In this document: positions 53,350-64,000 of the stretch, in pieces
How the letters are laid out: every line of letters starts with the position of its first letter
How positions within the stretch are numbered: position 1 is the stretch's first letter
Source: Mikania micrantha
Taxonomy: Eukaryota > Streptophyta > Magnoliopsida > Asterales > Asteraceae
NCBI GenBank assembly: GCA_009363875.1
Contig: CM018690.1
Span: 10,218,788-10,282,787, forward strand
Direction of reading: 5' to 3'
Length of the DNA stretch: 64,000 nucleotides
Notes under the pieces: generated by a model
Told to the model about the DNA's origin: nothing
Database searches by the model: none
The model's input: the letters and a program-made list of their open reading frames with translations, nothing else
Position numbers and translations under genes: made by a program

Positions 53350-55497
53350 TGTGATAACTGTGTACGAGGAATTACGTCAGCAACCAATTGAGCACAGTTG
53401 ATCGTGTTTAGAATTCACGTGGAGTTGACAATCGAAGTTATTATGGGATGAAAGTATGTGAGAAATGATGAACATGGGCGAAAACCGCGTACAAAACGGA
53501 GTTACGGATTGCCCAGAATCACGAAATGAAGTTTCCGTCGAAAAATGGGAAAAATGGCCTTCGCGGTACGCAGGGGAGGAGCTAAGGTCTCTACGCGGTA
53601 CGCGATGATTGAAAATATCTGAGATTTCTTCGGATTCCTCCGCGGTACGCGAAGACTACTTTTTGTTTCTCCGCGGTACGCGACGAATGGGGATGTCGCC
53701 AACTTGCTTAAAAAGATCAGATTTCATCAATCATCATCATCCTCATCTTCTTGTGCTTCCAGTCGACGACACCACCACCACCTTCGACATTTTCATCATC
53801 CAACCTCTCAAATCTTTGTTTTGAAGCCTCTGGAACGTTTAGATCGCATCCGGGAACGTTTATACGAGTCCAGATCATTTTTCTAACCGCAGAACTTCTC
53901 CAGATTAGGTAATGGTTCATTCTAACCTTCTATTTTGATAATGAATGATTAAATCTTGTTTTTGAACGTAAAGATATAGTTAGGGTTGTTGATTATTGCC
54001 TAGATAATGGCTAGGATTGATTTTGAATGATAAACTCGAACTGTTAACGGGTAAATCCTTGTTTTGAGCCGTTGTAATGCCCGGTTTGCATGGAATCATA
54101 ACAATGGTTGTAATGGTTTAAACTATTTGGTTGTGACTATGTATGTGATTAGTTTGATTAATCTTTAACATGCAACGTGAAAGTTGGGTGTTTTAAACTA
54201 ATCACAATTATTAACATACTCATTAGAACGATTATCTAATGTTTCTGATAACAGTCAGTTTAGTATGTTAAACATGGTTATTAAACCTATTCTAATACTA
54301 CATTGTGATATTCCATGATATTTGGGTAGTCAATAACAAGGATTAGTCATTTCTAAGCCATTAAACTGTCTAGAGACTATCTTAGCAATAACAATCAACA
54401 ACGTTAGCTATTTGGTTAGTCTGAGATTATACTGATTAATCGAGGGAGTCATCAACTTAGTATTAGGAACCTGAGTCAGTATAGGTTCCTACATTATCAT
54501 ACATTGTATGATATTACATTAAAATATGTAATTAAATACTAAGCATCAATTTGATGACTTTCAAGGCAATGTCCTTGACATTGTACGTTCAGAGAGATTT
54601 AATCAGCGAGTTGGAACATTAATAACTCATTAAACATTAACTAAATGCAGAATCATCATATTATCATCGATTTGTGTGATATTCTGCTACTACTGAATTA
54701 TCAGGTGAGTTTCGTACAACCCCTTTTCTTTTTACTCTTTTATAAACATCGGGGTAGAACTGCTAAACTTTTGAGAACTATATGATATGCATCAATGATA
54801 TCTGTGTGATTTCATTTGACTTTTGTGGGATTTCATGGGATTTTGCCTGTAGACTGAACTCTATCATGGAACTGAAAGTCCTCATTCTTGAACTGTATCT
54901 AGTGAACCCATGTGTGGCCGAACAAAAAACATTGATAGTACTATTGGTTGACACCCCATTCGCTGGGAGGATTGCATCTCCCCTTGTGTGAATGTTTGTT
55001 ATCTGTTTCCTGAACTTCTTAATGGTATGATAGACATTAAGATAATGAGGCACTAAGATATGTACCGACGGGTAATATCTTGAGAACTGAACTAGACGTC
55101 CGAAAGGAACTAGATACAGGTCCCATGGTTATCCGGAACTGAACTTTTGAGAACGTACTTATCATATCATATTGTTTTAAATTGAACTGTCGATCTCACC
55201 AGCTTTGTGCTGACGTTTCAAACTCAACCCTTTTTGCAGGTAAACAGTAATAGCGGTGAGGATGCACTTTTGGGATAATTTCACCTGTATAATTAATACT
55301 GTAATTAAATAAATATAGCTGTAATGTATTTGTGATTGCGACATCCTTGTAATGTATGTACTTTAAGTTAATCTGTGTGCTTATGATATCGGTTCAAGTA
55401 AGTCACACCTCACCTCGGAGACATCACCACTATGCTTCCGCAACCGGTTCGGTGACGTCAGACCAGACACGAGGTGACGAGGGGTGGGGGTGTGACA
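53350..55497 (+). repeat. Element 4, LTR 2 (shared by both units)
   Basis: 2,148 bp; acts as 3' LTR of unit 1 and 5' LTR of unit 2. Motif cluster at 53562-53683 and candidate intron 54705-55239. It differs from LTR 1 at about nine positions plus a missing base near 55253. Confidence 0.93.
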
Positions 55498-55500
55498 GGG

Positions 55501-55513
55501 TGGTATCAGAGCC
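55501..55513 (+). other. Primer binding site, element 4 unit 2
   Basis: TGGTATCAGAGCC 3 nt after LTR 2, identical to unit 1. Confidence 0.9.
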
Positions 55514-55849
55514 ACAGGTTATAGAGAATTAGGTGGACTTAGAAACCTAGACTATAACCATAGGCTCGTATAGTGACACAGAGAGCACCGAACATGTTTA
55601 ACGAACAAAACTTGTTTTGAATTAAGCCAGGATAATCAGGTGGTCCGAATTCCAGTTATGAGTGGCCAGCATAACTGAAATTCGCAACACGTGTGCATTT
55701 TAGTTTGATTCAACTCAAGCAGAACATTAATAATAATAGGAACGAATTGTTGATTTAAGATAGGGAGAAGCATCTTATCATGTACATGTTGAATATTGTT
55801 ATTTAATATTTACTTCATGATACTGATTAAAGATTTTGATTGTACAGCA

Positions 55850-56602
55850 ATGGATGATCAGGGTGAGAGGTATATTTATCAGAGATTCCCCTATGTGGTG
55901 TTGGATGATACTCCGAGTGACAGTTCGGGAGCAGACTCAGATCCTGACGAGGCTTTGTAGGTAGCCTCACAGGCGACACCTGCAGCACCACGTACACCGT
56001 CAGCTCCTAGACCAGTTACTCCACCACCACCAGCACCAGCACACGCACCAGCACCTATGCCATCTCCACCGAGAGTCCCAGCATGGGATGGACTTAGGAG
56101 GATGCGGGGACAGGCCCGCAAGACCACTGGATTACCTCCCAGACATCAGATGGCTCAGCGGGATGAGCCTTCGACCGTTCATGAGGTGGGAGAATCCTCT
56201 CGCCAAGCAGAGCTGAGGGGCCAGGTGCAGCAAGTCGCACAGGACTTGCAGGGTCTGAGGCAGGAGGTACATCAGCACCATACGCTTCTTGAGGATACTC
56301 GTAACATTATATTGGAGATCCTCACTTCACATCTGACTCTGATGGAGCAGGTGAATCTCATGGGTATTGACAACCAGGCTTGGAGGATTACCGTTGAGGA
56401 GCGTTTTAGTAGGACTTTGAGGCAGAGGATAGTTGCTGCGTTTTGGCAGCAGGTGGAGGTGATGAGGGCAGGTTTAGTGCGAGTTCGAGAGTTTTTGGTT
56501 TGGTTGGAGACGGTTAGTTTCGAGACCAGGATGATAGTCCTGGCTGTGACTATGGCTGCTGTGGCCATTATATTTTCTTGTTTATCGTATTTCATACGAT
56601 GA
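55850..56602 (+). CDS. Extra ORF upstream of gag: coiled-coil protein with C-terminal membrane segment (unit 2)
   Basis: Second copy of the 46649-47401 frame: same ATG context (TGTACAG then CA), same amber at codon 37 (55958-55960), same coiled coil and terminal hydrophobic segment. The one residue difference I see is Gln for His in AAFWQQVEVM. Sharing the amber means it predates the duplication or belonged to the source element. Confidence 0.65.
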
Positions 56603-56952
56603 GTATGTTCAGATGGTTATTTTGGGATCGTCATTGTAAATCTCATTAGTAGTATGCGGATAGGTTGGGGATGTGTGATAGTGTGATTAGTAGTTGTGAG
56701 AACGGGACATTTTGATATGGACAGATCCCGAGTTTGTGAGAGGTAGTGTATGAGGTTGTGGTTTAGAGTATCCTGACTTTTGGTTGTATTAAAACTATGA
56801 ATGTATGAAGCTATGGTATTGTAATAATATGGGTGCTTTTGTATGTCTGTTTGTATAATGAACTTTGTGTGTGAACTATAATTAATTCTTTCTGTGTGAG
56901 ATCATAATTGTGTACTAATGTATTTATATGAGAACATGTCGAACTAAAATAT

Positions 56953-57426
56953 ATTTCGCTGAAATACAGTACGGGAGCAATACTGTATGCGAATATATCG
57001 AACTGAAAAATATATTTTGCTAAAATACAGTACGGGAGCAATACTGTATGCAAATATATTTGTTACTAAAGTACAGTACGAGAGCCATACTGTACAAGAA
57101 CATGTCTGAGCTGGGAACGTGTCTACTTGTGAATGTGTCTGTAACTAAAATGCAGTACGAGAGCCATACTGTACAAGAACATGTCTGAACTGAGAACGTG
57201 TCTACTTGTGAGTGTGTCTGTAACTAAAATGCAGTACGAGAGCCATACTGTACAAGAACATGTCTGAACTGAGAACGTGTCTACTTGTGAATGTGTCTGT
57301 AACTAAAGTGCAGTACGAGAGCCATACTGTACAAGAACATGTCTGAACTGAGAACGTGTCTACTTGTGAATGTGTCTGTAACTAAAGTGCAGTACGAGAG
57401 CCATACTGTACGAGAACATGTCTATT
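56953..57426 (+). repeat. 79-bp tandem repeats with hairpin core (unit 2)
   Basis: Same array as unit 1 shifted by 9,201 bp, with the same number of units. The leader around it (56603-57785) has no coding capacity. Confidence 0.85.
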
Positions 57427-57785
57427 GGTTGTATGAGAACTTAGTGCATGAACTGTGAAGATATCAGAGAACTTGTGGGTGAACATATCCTAGTCCTGTA
57501 TGATCATATATCTAAAAACATGTGTTGCAATGCAAGGAGCTGGGTAAGACTCTAACATGTTTTTGAGATAACAGGATTAAGTATAACTACGAACATTTGT
57601 GTGATCTGTGTGTAATGCGAACATGTCTGGACTGAATTCATGTAGTTATACTATATTCTTTGTAATCACATTTTCAATTTCATAAAGTTTCAGTATAACT
57701 GAATATGATTGAATTATGTGATCAAATGGGTTATATATTTAATGTTCTTGAACTGACCTGAGTTTGTCCGCATGTGAGCAGAATA

Positions 57786-60700
57786 ATGGCTCCCAAAAGA
57801 GGTCGACCGACTAAGAGATCTATCAGGAACATTACTAACCCAGAGCCTGATCAAGTTCCACCAGTAAATACAGAAACGAATCCAGATCCACAGATAAATC
57901 GGGACACAGGTACTGCTCCACCAGTGAACCCGGGAGCAAACTCTATTCCACTTGCTGGTGCCAGTGGATCCGAATCGAATGAGGCAATGATAGCACGAAT
58001 CGTGCGCGAACAGTTAACCGCTTGTGGTGTTTTGGTACAACACCAGCCTCATGTTACTACGGGTTCGGGTGGGGGTCCCAATACTAACGAACATACTGTT
58101 ACTGGTGGCAACGCAGAAACGCATCATACCACCGGTACAACTACCATTATTCCTGATCCACCTCGACAGGGATGTACTTACAAGTATTTTGCTTCCTGTA
58201 ACCCTCCTACTTTTACTGGCAAAGAAGGAGCGGCTGGTCTTTTAAGGTGGATCGAGGAGATGGAAACTAAGCTCAAAATCAGTCAGTGTCTGGAGGAGCA
58301 TAAGGTGTCTTATGCTGCCTGTTCTTTGAAAGACTCAGCTTTAACCTGGTGGAATACCCAGGCCAAGACTTTGGGTGCAGCCACAGTTGATTCGATGGGC
58401 TGGAATGATTTCAAAACTCTGATTAGATCAGAGTACTGTCCCATCACTGAAATTCAAAAACTCCAGGAGGAATTCTGGAATCATTCTATGATCGGTGCTG
58501 ATTGTCTGTCTTACACTGATCGTTTCCATGAACTTACTTGTTTACTTCCCGATATGTTTCCAACGGAAGCAGCTTTAATCGAGAAGTACATTAAGGGTCT
58601 GATTCCTCAGATACGAGGAATGGTGACTGCTGCTGAACCTACAACTCTGAAACACACGATTCTTTTGACCACAAAGCTTACCAATGAGGCGGTAAGGAGT
58701 GGTACTTTGTCTTTGAAGCCTCAGACGGTCCATAGTAGTAGTGATGTCGGTACCTCGAATGTGTCAAAAGGTACCAAACGAAAGTGGTTCGGTAAGAACA
58801 AAACAAGGGCTCCGGCTGAAATCAGTCAGAATAAACCAACGGTGAAGAACTATGGTGCAAATGTTCCTGAGAGGAAAGCTTATACTGGGCAGGCGCCCAA
58901 ATGCAATAAGTGTCCACTCCATCACACGGGACCATGTCCTGTTTGTCTGAACTGTAACAGAGTTGGACATTATGCTAAATATTGCAACTTTCCTGCTCAA
59001 CCTCGAAATCAAGCACCACGACAAACCACTCAAACCAACCGGTCATGTTACAAATGTGGAAGTCCTGATCATTTCATGCGGAACTGTCCAAACAATAACA
59101 CCAATCCGGGAACTGAAGCTAGGGGGAGAGCTTTTCAGATTGGTGCTACCGAGGCGAGACATGATGCTAACATTGTGACTGGTACGTTCCTACTCAATAA
59201 TTTATATGCATCAGTTCTCTTTGATACAGGGGCAGATAAGAGTTTTATCTCTCCTGAATTTGCATCTTTACTTGCATTGCCTGCGGTAGATCTAGAAACT
59301 CCTTACGTTATTGAACTTGCTAACGGCAAGTTGATCAAAACTAACAGTGTTATTCAAGGATGTTCCTTGAATCTGAATGATCATCTTTTTAATATTGATT
59401 TACTTCCTATTGAGCTTGGGAGCTTTGATGTCGTTGTGGGCATGGATTGGCTTTCTGATAACCAAGCGGAAGTTGTCTGTCAAAACAAGGTGATCCGTAT
59501 TCCATTACCTAACGGTAATACACTGATAGTTCAAGGAGAACGAGCTGGTAGAAAACTTGGTATCATATCTTGTATGCGAGCTCAGAAATTTTTAAGAAAA
59601 GGCTGTTATGCTTTCCTGGCACATGTGACTGAGCATAATTCTTCACCCAAACAAATCACAGATATTCCAGTAGTCAAGGATTTTCCTGAAGTTTTTCCTG
59701 AGGACATATCAGGATTACCCCCAGTGAGACAAGTTGAATTTCGGATTGACTTGATTCCAGGTGCAGCACCTGTTGCTAAAGCCCCGTATCGGCTTGCACC
59801 ATCCGAAATGCAAGAACTTTCAGGTCAATTGCAAGAACTGTTAGACAAAGGTTTTATCAGACCTAGTTTCTCACCCTGGGGAGCACCTATTCTTTTTGTG
59901 AAAAAGAAAGATGGTTCATTCAGGATGTGTATTGACTACAGAGAACTCAATAAACTAACAATCAAAAATCGTTATCCACTACCACGTATAGATGATCTGT
60001 TTGATCAACTTCAAGGCGCTACTTACTTTTCAAAAATTGATTTGAGATCCGGGTATCATCAGTTACGAGTATATGAAGATGATGTTCCTAAAACTGCATT
60101 CCGAACTCGATACGGGCATTATGAATTTCTAGTAATGCCGTTTGGATTGACGAATGCACCTGCAGTTTTCATGGATCTAATGAATCGGGTATGTAGGCCT
60201 TACTTGGATAAGTTTGTGATTGTATTTATTGATGATATTCTTATCTATTCTCGAAGCCAACAGGAACATGCTCAACACTTGAAACTGATCTTAGAACTTT
60301 TGACACGTGAAAAATTATACGCCAAGTTCTCCAAGTGTGAGTTTTGGTTACGAGAAGTGCAATTCCTTGGGCATGTGGTGAATCAAGATGGTATTCAGGT
60401 GGATCCTAGTAAGATTAAAGCGGTAGAACAATGGGAAACACCACGAACCCCAACTGAAATCCGTCAATTCTTAGGGCTGGCAGGTTATTATCGTCGGTTT
60501 ATCAAGAACTTCTCAAAGATAGCTCTGCCACTAACTACATTGACACAGAAAAATCAACCGTTTATATGGGGTACTCAACAGGAGGAGGCATTCCAACTGT
60601 TGAAACACAAACTCTGCAACACACCTATCTTGGCATTACCGGAAGGTATTGATAATTTCACAGTGTACTGTGATGCTTCACGCCAAGGTCTCGGGTGTGT

Positions 60701-62486
60701 TTTAATGCAGAACGATAAGGTGATTGCTTACGCTTCTCGGCAGTTGAAAGTACACGAGAAGAACTATACCACTCATGATCTAGAACTTGGTGCAGTGGTG
60801 TTTGCACTCAAGATTTGGAGACACTATTTGTATGGAACTAAGTGTATTATATACACTGATCACAAAAGTCTTCAACACATTCTAGATCAGAAGATGTTAA
60901 ACATGCGACAAAGGCGATGGGTAGAACTATTGAACGATTATGATTGTGAAATTCGTTATCACCCAGGCAAGGCGAATGTTGTAGCCGATGCCTTAAGTCG
61001 CAAGGAAAGAGTCAAACCTTTACGAGTAAAAGCGTTAGGTATGACTATTCAAACTAGTCTAATTCCTCAAATTAAAGAAGCTCAGCAACAAGCTTTACAA
61101 GCAATAAACTATTCTGCTGAGGGACTGAGAGGATTAGATAAGAAACTCGATACCAAATACGATGGACTGTTGTATTTCAAAGATCGAATTTGGGTTCCTT
61201 TATTCGGTAACACAAGATCGATCATCTTGGATGAGGCGCACAAATCCAGGTATTCTATTCATCCAGGTGCTGACAAAATGTATAAAGATCTTAAAGACTT
61301 TTACTGGTGGCCTGGAATGAAGAAACATATCGCTGAATACGTGGGTCGATGTTTAACGTGTTTAAAAGTTAAGGCTGAACATCAACGTCCTTCTGGGTTA
61401 TTACAACAACCGGAGATTCCCATGTGGAAATGGGATCAGATCTCTATGGATTTCATTACTAAACTACCCAGAACATCGCATAGTCATGACTCTATATGGG
61501 TTATCGTTGATCGCCTTACTAAATCTGCGCATTTTATTCCCATCCGAGAAGATTACTCGATGGATCGACTTGCTAAACTCTACATTAACGAGATTGTATC
61601 TCGTCATGGAGTACCAATCTCTATTATTTCTGACAGAGATAGTCGATTCACATCACGATTTTGGCAAACTCTTCAGAATGCTCTGGGCACGCAAATCAAT
61701 ATGAGCACAGCTTATCATCCACAAACTGACGGGCAAACGGAACGAACAAATCAAACTCTTGAGGACATGCTCAGAAGCTGTGTGATTGATTTTGGTGGTA
61801 GCTGGGATGTTCATCTTCCCCTTGTTGAATTTTCATATAATAACAGTTACCATACCAGTATTAAATGTGCTCCATTCGAAGCACTTTACAGGCGCAAATG
61901 TAGATCACCCATCTGTTGGTCCGAGGTAGGCGAAAGTCAGGTCATAGGCCCAGAACTTATTCAAGAAACAACCGATAAGATCGCATTGATTCAAGAACGA
62001 ATTAAAGCTGCTCGTGATCGACAAAAGAGTTATGCTGATAATCGTCGTAGACCGTTAGAATTTCAAATCGGTGATCTAGTAATGTTGAAAGTTTCACCGT
62101 GGAAGGGTATATTCAGATTTGGGAAGAGAGGTAAACTTTCACCAAGATTTGTAGGACCATTTAAAATTCTTAAACGAATTGGATCAGTAGCCTACAGACT
62201 TGAATTACCTCCTGAACTCGGTAACATTCATGATGTTTTTCATGTCTCAAATCTGAAGAAGTGCTTAGTTGATGAATCTTTGATCGTACCTCTGAAAGAA
62301 ATCCAAATTGATGAGAAACTTCAATTCAGAGAAGAACCAGTTGAAGTGATGGATCGAGAGGTGAAGGTATTAAAACGCAGTCGAATACCTATCGTCAAGA
62401 TTCGATGGAACTCAAAGCGTGGACCTGAATATACGTGGGAACGTGAAGATCAGATGAAACAGAAATACCCACACCTATTCTCATGA
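57786..62486 (+). CDS. Gag-Pol polyprotein, element 4 unit 2 (intact)
   Basis: 1,566 aa from ATG 57786 to TGA 62484-62486, colinear with unit 1. Amino-acid differences seen: NQTG/NKTR and NTNLGT/NTNPGT in Gag, EICYH/EIRYH in the RNase H tail, NHSAEG/NYSAEG in the linker, and EALYGRKCRSP/EALYRRKCRSP in integrase. In the last, unit 2 has Arg where unit 1 and element 1 have Gly, just after the DDE domain, so integrase of unit 2 may be weakened. All catalytic motifs are kept. Confidence 0.93.
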   Translation: MAPKRGRPTKRSIRNITNPEPDQVPPVNTETNPDPQINRDTGTAPPVNPGANSIPLAGASGSESNEAMIARIVREQLTACGVLVQHQPHVTTGSGGGPNTNEHTVTGGNAETHHTTGTTTIIPDPPRQGCTYKYFASCNPPTFTGKEGAAGLLRWIEEMETKLKISQCLEEHKVSYAACSLKDSALTWWNTQAKTLGAATVDSMGWNDFKTLIRSEYCPITEIQKLQEEFWNHSMIGADCLSYTDRFHELTCLLPDMFPTEAALIEKYIKGLIPQIRGMVTAAEPTTLKHTILLTTKLTNEAVRSGTLSLKPQTVHSSSDVGTSNVSKGTKRKWFGKNKTRAPAEISQNKPTVKNYGANVPERKAYTGQAPKCNKCPLHHTGPCPVCLNCNRVGHYAKYCNFPAQPRNQAPRQTTQTNRSCYKCGSPDHFMRNCPNNNTNPGTEARGRAFQIGATEARHDANIVTGTFLLNNLYASVLFDTGADKSFISPEFASLLALPAVDLETPYVIELANGKLIKTNSVIQGCSLNLNDHLFNIDLLPIELGSFDVVVGMDWLSDNQAEVVCQNKVIRIPLPNGNTLIVQGERAGRKLGIISCMRAQKFLRKGCYAFLAHVTEHNSSPKQITDIPVVKDFPEVFPEDISGLPPVRQVEFRIDLIPGAAPVAKAPYRLAPSEMQELSGQLQELLDKGFIRPSFSPWGAPILFVKKKDGSFRMCIDYRELNKLTIKNRYPLPRIDDLFDQLQGATYFSKIDLRSGYHQLRVYEDDVPKTAFRTRYGHYEFLVMPFGLTNAPAVFMDLMNRVCRPYLDKFVIVFIDDILIYSRSQQEHAQHLKLILELLTREKLYAKFSKCEFWLREVQFLGHVVNQDGIQVDPSKIKAVEQWETPRTPTEIRQFLGLAGYYRRFIKNFSKIALPLTTLTQKNQPFIWGTQQEEAFQLLKHKLCNTPILALPEGIDNFTVYCDASRQGLGCVLMQNDKVIAYASRQLKVHEKNYTTHDLELGAVVFALKIWRHYLYGTKCIIYTDHKSLQHILDQKMLNMRQRRWVELLNDYDCEIRYHPGKANVVADALSRKERVKPLRVKALGMTIQTSLIPQIKEAQQQALQAINYSAEGLRGLDKKLDTKYDGLLYFKDRIWVPLFGNTRSIILDEAHKSRYSIHPGADKMYKDLKDFYWWPGMKKHIAEYVGRCLTCLKVKAEHQRPSGLLQQPEIPMWKWDQISMDFITKLPRTSHSHDSIWVIVDRLTKSAHFIPIREDYSMDRLAKLYINEIVSRHGVPISIISDRDSRFTSRFWQTLQNALGTQINMSTAYHPQTDGQTERTNQTLEDMLRSCVIDFGGSWDVHLPLVEFSYNNSYHTSIKCAPFEALYRRKCRSPICWSEVGESQVIGPELIQETTDKIALIQERIKAARDRQKSYADNRRRPLEFQIGDLVMLKVSPWKGIFRFGKRGKLSPRFVGPFKILKRIGSVAYRLELPPELGNIHDVFHVSNLKKCLVDESLIVPLKEIQIDEKLQFREEPVEVMDREVKVLKRSRIPIVKIRWNSKRGPEYTWEREDQMKQKYPHLFS

Positions 62487-62514
62487 TCAATTATTATCAA
62501 GTCAGTCTTTCCTT

Positions 62515-62533
62515 AAATTTCGGGACGAAATTT
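62515..62533 (+). other. Inverted repeat before polypurine tract (unit 2)
   Basis: AAATTTCG-GGA-CGAAATTT, identical to unit 1. The polypurine tract AGGAGGAGAC follows at 62541-62550. Confidence 0.75.
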
Positions 62534-62550
62534 TTATAACAGGAGGAGAC

Positions 62551-64000
62551 TGTGATAACTATGTACGAGGAATTACGTCAGCAACCAATTGAGCACAGTT
62601 GATCGTGTTTAGAATTCACGTGGAGTTGACAATCGAAGTTATTATGGGATGAAAGTATGTGAGAAATGATGAACATGGGCGAAAACCGCGTACAAAACGG
62701 AGTTACGGATTGCCCAGAATCACGAAATGAAGTTTCCGTCGAAAAATGGGAAAAATGGCCTTCGCGGTACGCAGGGGAGGAGCTAAGGTCTCTACGCGGT
62801 ACGCGATGATTGAAAATATCTGAGATTTCTCCGGATTCCTCCGCGGTACGCGAAGACTACTTTTTGTTTCTCCGCGGTACGCGACGAATGGGGATGTCGC
62901 CAACTTGCTTAAAAAGATCAGATTTCATCAATCATCATCATCCTCATCTTCTTGTGCTTCCAGTCGACGACACCACCACCACCTTCGACATTTTCTTCAT
63001 CCAACCTCTCAAATCTTTGTTTTGAAGCCTCTGGAACGTTTAGATCGCATCCGGGAACGTTTATACGAGTCCAGATCATTTTTCTAACCGCATTCTCCAG
63101 ATTAGGTAATGGTTCATTCTAACCTTCTATTTTGATAATGAATGATTAAATCTTGTTTTTGAACGTAAAGATATAGTTAGGGTTGTTGATTATTGCCTAG
63201 ATAATGGCTAGGATTGATTTTGAATGATAAACTCGAACTGTTAACGGGTAAATCCTTGTTTTGAGCCGTTGTAATGCCCGGTTTGCATGGAATCATAACA
63301 ATGGTTGTAGTGGTTTAAACTATTTGGTTGTGACTATGTATGTGATTAGTTTGATTAATCTTTAACATGCAACGTGAAAGTTGGGTGTTTTAAACTAATC
63401 ACAATTATTAACATACTCATTAGAACGATTATCTAATGTTTCTGATAACAGTCAGTTTAGTATGTTAAACATGGTTATTAAACCTATTCTAATACTACAT
63501 TGTGATAATCCATGGTATTTGGGTAGTCAATAACAAGGATTAGTCATTTCTAAGCCATTAAACTGTCTAGAGACTATCTTAGCAATAACAATCAACAATG
63601 TTAGCTATTTGGTTAGTCTGAGATTATACTGATTAATCGAGGGAGTCATCAACTTAGTATTAGGAACCTGAGTCAGTATAGGTTCCTACATTATCATACA
63701 TTGTATGATATTACATTAAAATATGTAATTAAATACTAAGCATCAATTTGATGACTTTCAAGGCAATGTCCTTGACATTGTACGTTCAGAGAGATTTAAT
63801 CAGCGAGTTGGAACATTAATAACTCATTAAACATTAACTAAATGCAGAATCATCATATTATCATCGATTTGTGTGATATTCTGCTACTACTGAATTATCA
63901 GGTGAGTTTCGTACAACCCCTTTTCTTTTTACTCTTTTATAAACATCGGGGTAGAACTGCTAAACTTTTGAGAACTATATGATATGCATCAATGATATCT
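62551..64000 (+). repeat. Element 4, LTR 3, cut by window end
   Basis: First 1,450 bp of the LTR. Motif cluster at 62763-62884 and candidate splice donor at 63902. A 4-nt deletion near 63092 and several private substitutions separate it from LTRs 1 and 2. Confidence 0.92.

Larger units (their letters stand above)
44148..64000 (+). mobile_element. Element 4: tandem Ty3/Gypsy array (LTR-internal-LTR-internal-LTR), right end outside window
   Basis: LTRs at 44148-46296, 53350-55497 and 62551-64000+ alternate with two internal regions of exactly 7,053 bp (46297-53349 and 55498-62550). Period is 9,201-9,202 bp. By eye the two internal regions differ at about 14 positions (0.2%), and LTRs 1 and 2 at about nine plus a 1-bp gap. 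The left flank 44143-44147 is ATAAG, a candidate 5-bp target duplication whose partner is beyond the window. A shared middle LTR suggests unequal recombination between LTRs rather than two neighbouring insertions. Both units look coding-competent. Confidence 0.92.

Noticed and set aside
53502..53887. Repeated small ORFs in the element 4 LTRs (for example 44407-44622, 53609-53824, 62810-63025)
   Set aside because: They recur because the LTR recurs; they overlap the motif cluster and His/Ser-coding simple repeats and show no domain.

Overview
The window is nuclear DNA of a flowering plant: AT-rich intergenic sequence, a spliced plant gene, a PPR gene remnant, and several generations of nested LTR retrotransposons. 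The polyprotein and LTR style (CCHC Gag, chromovirus-like Pol, 2.1-2.8 kb LTRs, primer site matching plant initiator tRNA-Met) fits a eudicot, possibly Asteraceae. That family-level guess is inference. I see no bacterial genes, CRISPR array, rRNA or tRNA gene.

Layout. 1-2029: AT-rich DNA with foldback elements and a degenerate repeat built on a 'tttgatctatacacatg' core. 2030-11959: element 1, a Ty3/Gypsy element on the minus strand with 2,721-bp LTRs that look almost identical and a perfect 5-bp target duplication; it has lost its 5' leader and Gag start. 11965-18806: more of the split repeat, two or three small Helitrons, foldback elements and a hAT-like element. 19094-27341: an apparently intact 12-exon gene for a PQ-loop (LAAT1/Ypq1-type) transporter, whose ninth intron carries a decayed Ty1/Copia element. 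27671-28855: a 5'-truncated non-LTR retrotransposon tail encoding a zinc finger and a restriction-like-endonuclease-like domain. 28988-31995: two Copia fragments, one Ale-like. 32350-35968: a PPR gene broken by an in-frame stop and a 1.6-kb Helitron-like insertion. 36776-44147: element 3, an older degenerate relative of element 1, interrupted in its integrase region. 44148-64000: element 4, a young Ty3/Gypsy family arranged as LTR-internal-LTR-internal-LTR with a 9.2-kb period. It has two intact 1,566-codon gag-pol frames; the third LTR runs off the window.

The most unusual material is in elements 1, 3 and 4. Both LTR families carry four copies of a CGCGGTACGCGA motif at nearly the same spacing (about 32/46/33 bp), although the LTRs are otherwise largely unalike. 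Both carry a consensus 5' splice donor and, 460-535 nt on, a 3' splice site fused directly to a new 5' splice site, as in recursive splicing. Elements 3 and 4 have an extra open reading frame between primer site and gag; in element 4 it encodes a coiled-coil protein ending in a membrane segment. The extra ORF and gag each start just after an acceptor-like CAG or TAG. Together these suggest a retrotransposon whose extra protein and Gag-Pol are made from alternatively spliced RNAs starting in the LTR. This is inference from sequence only.
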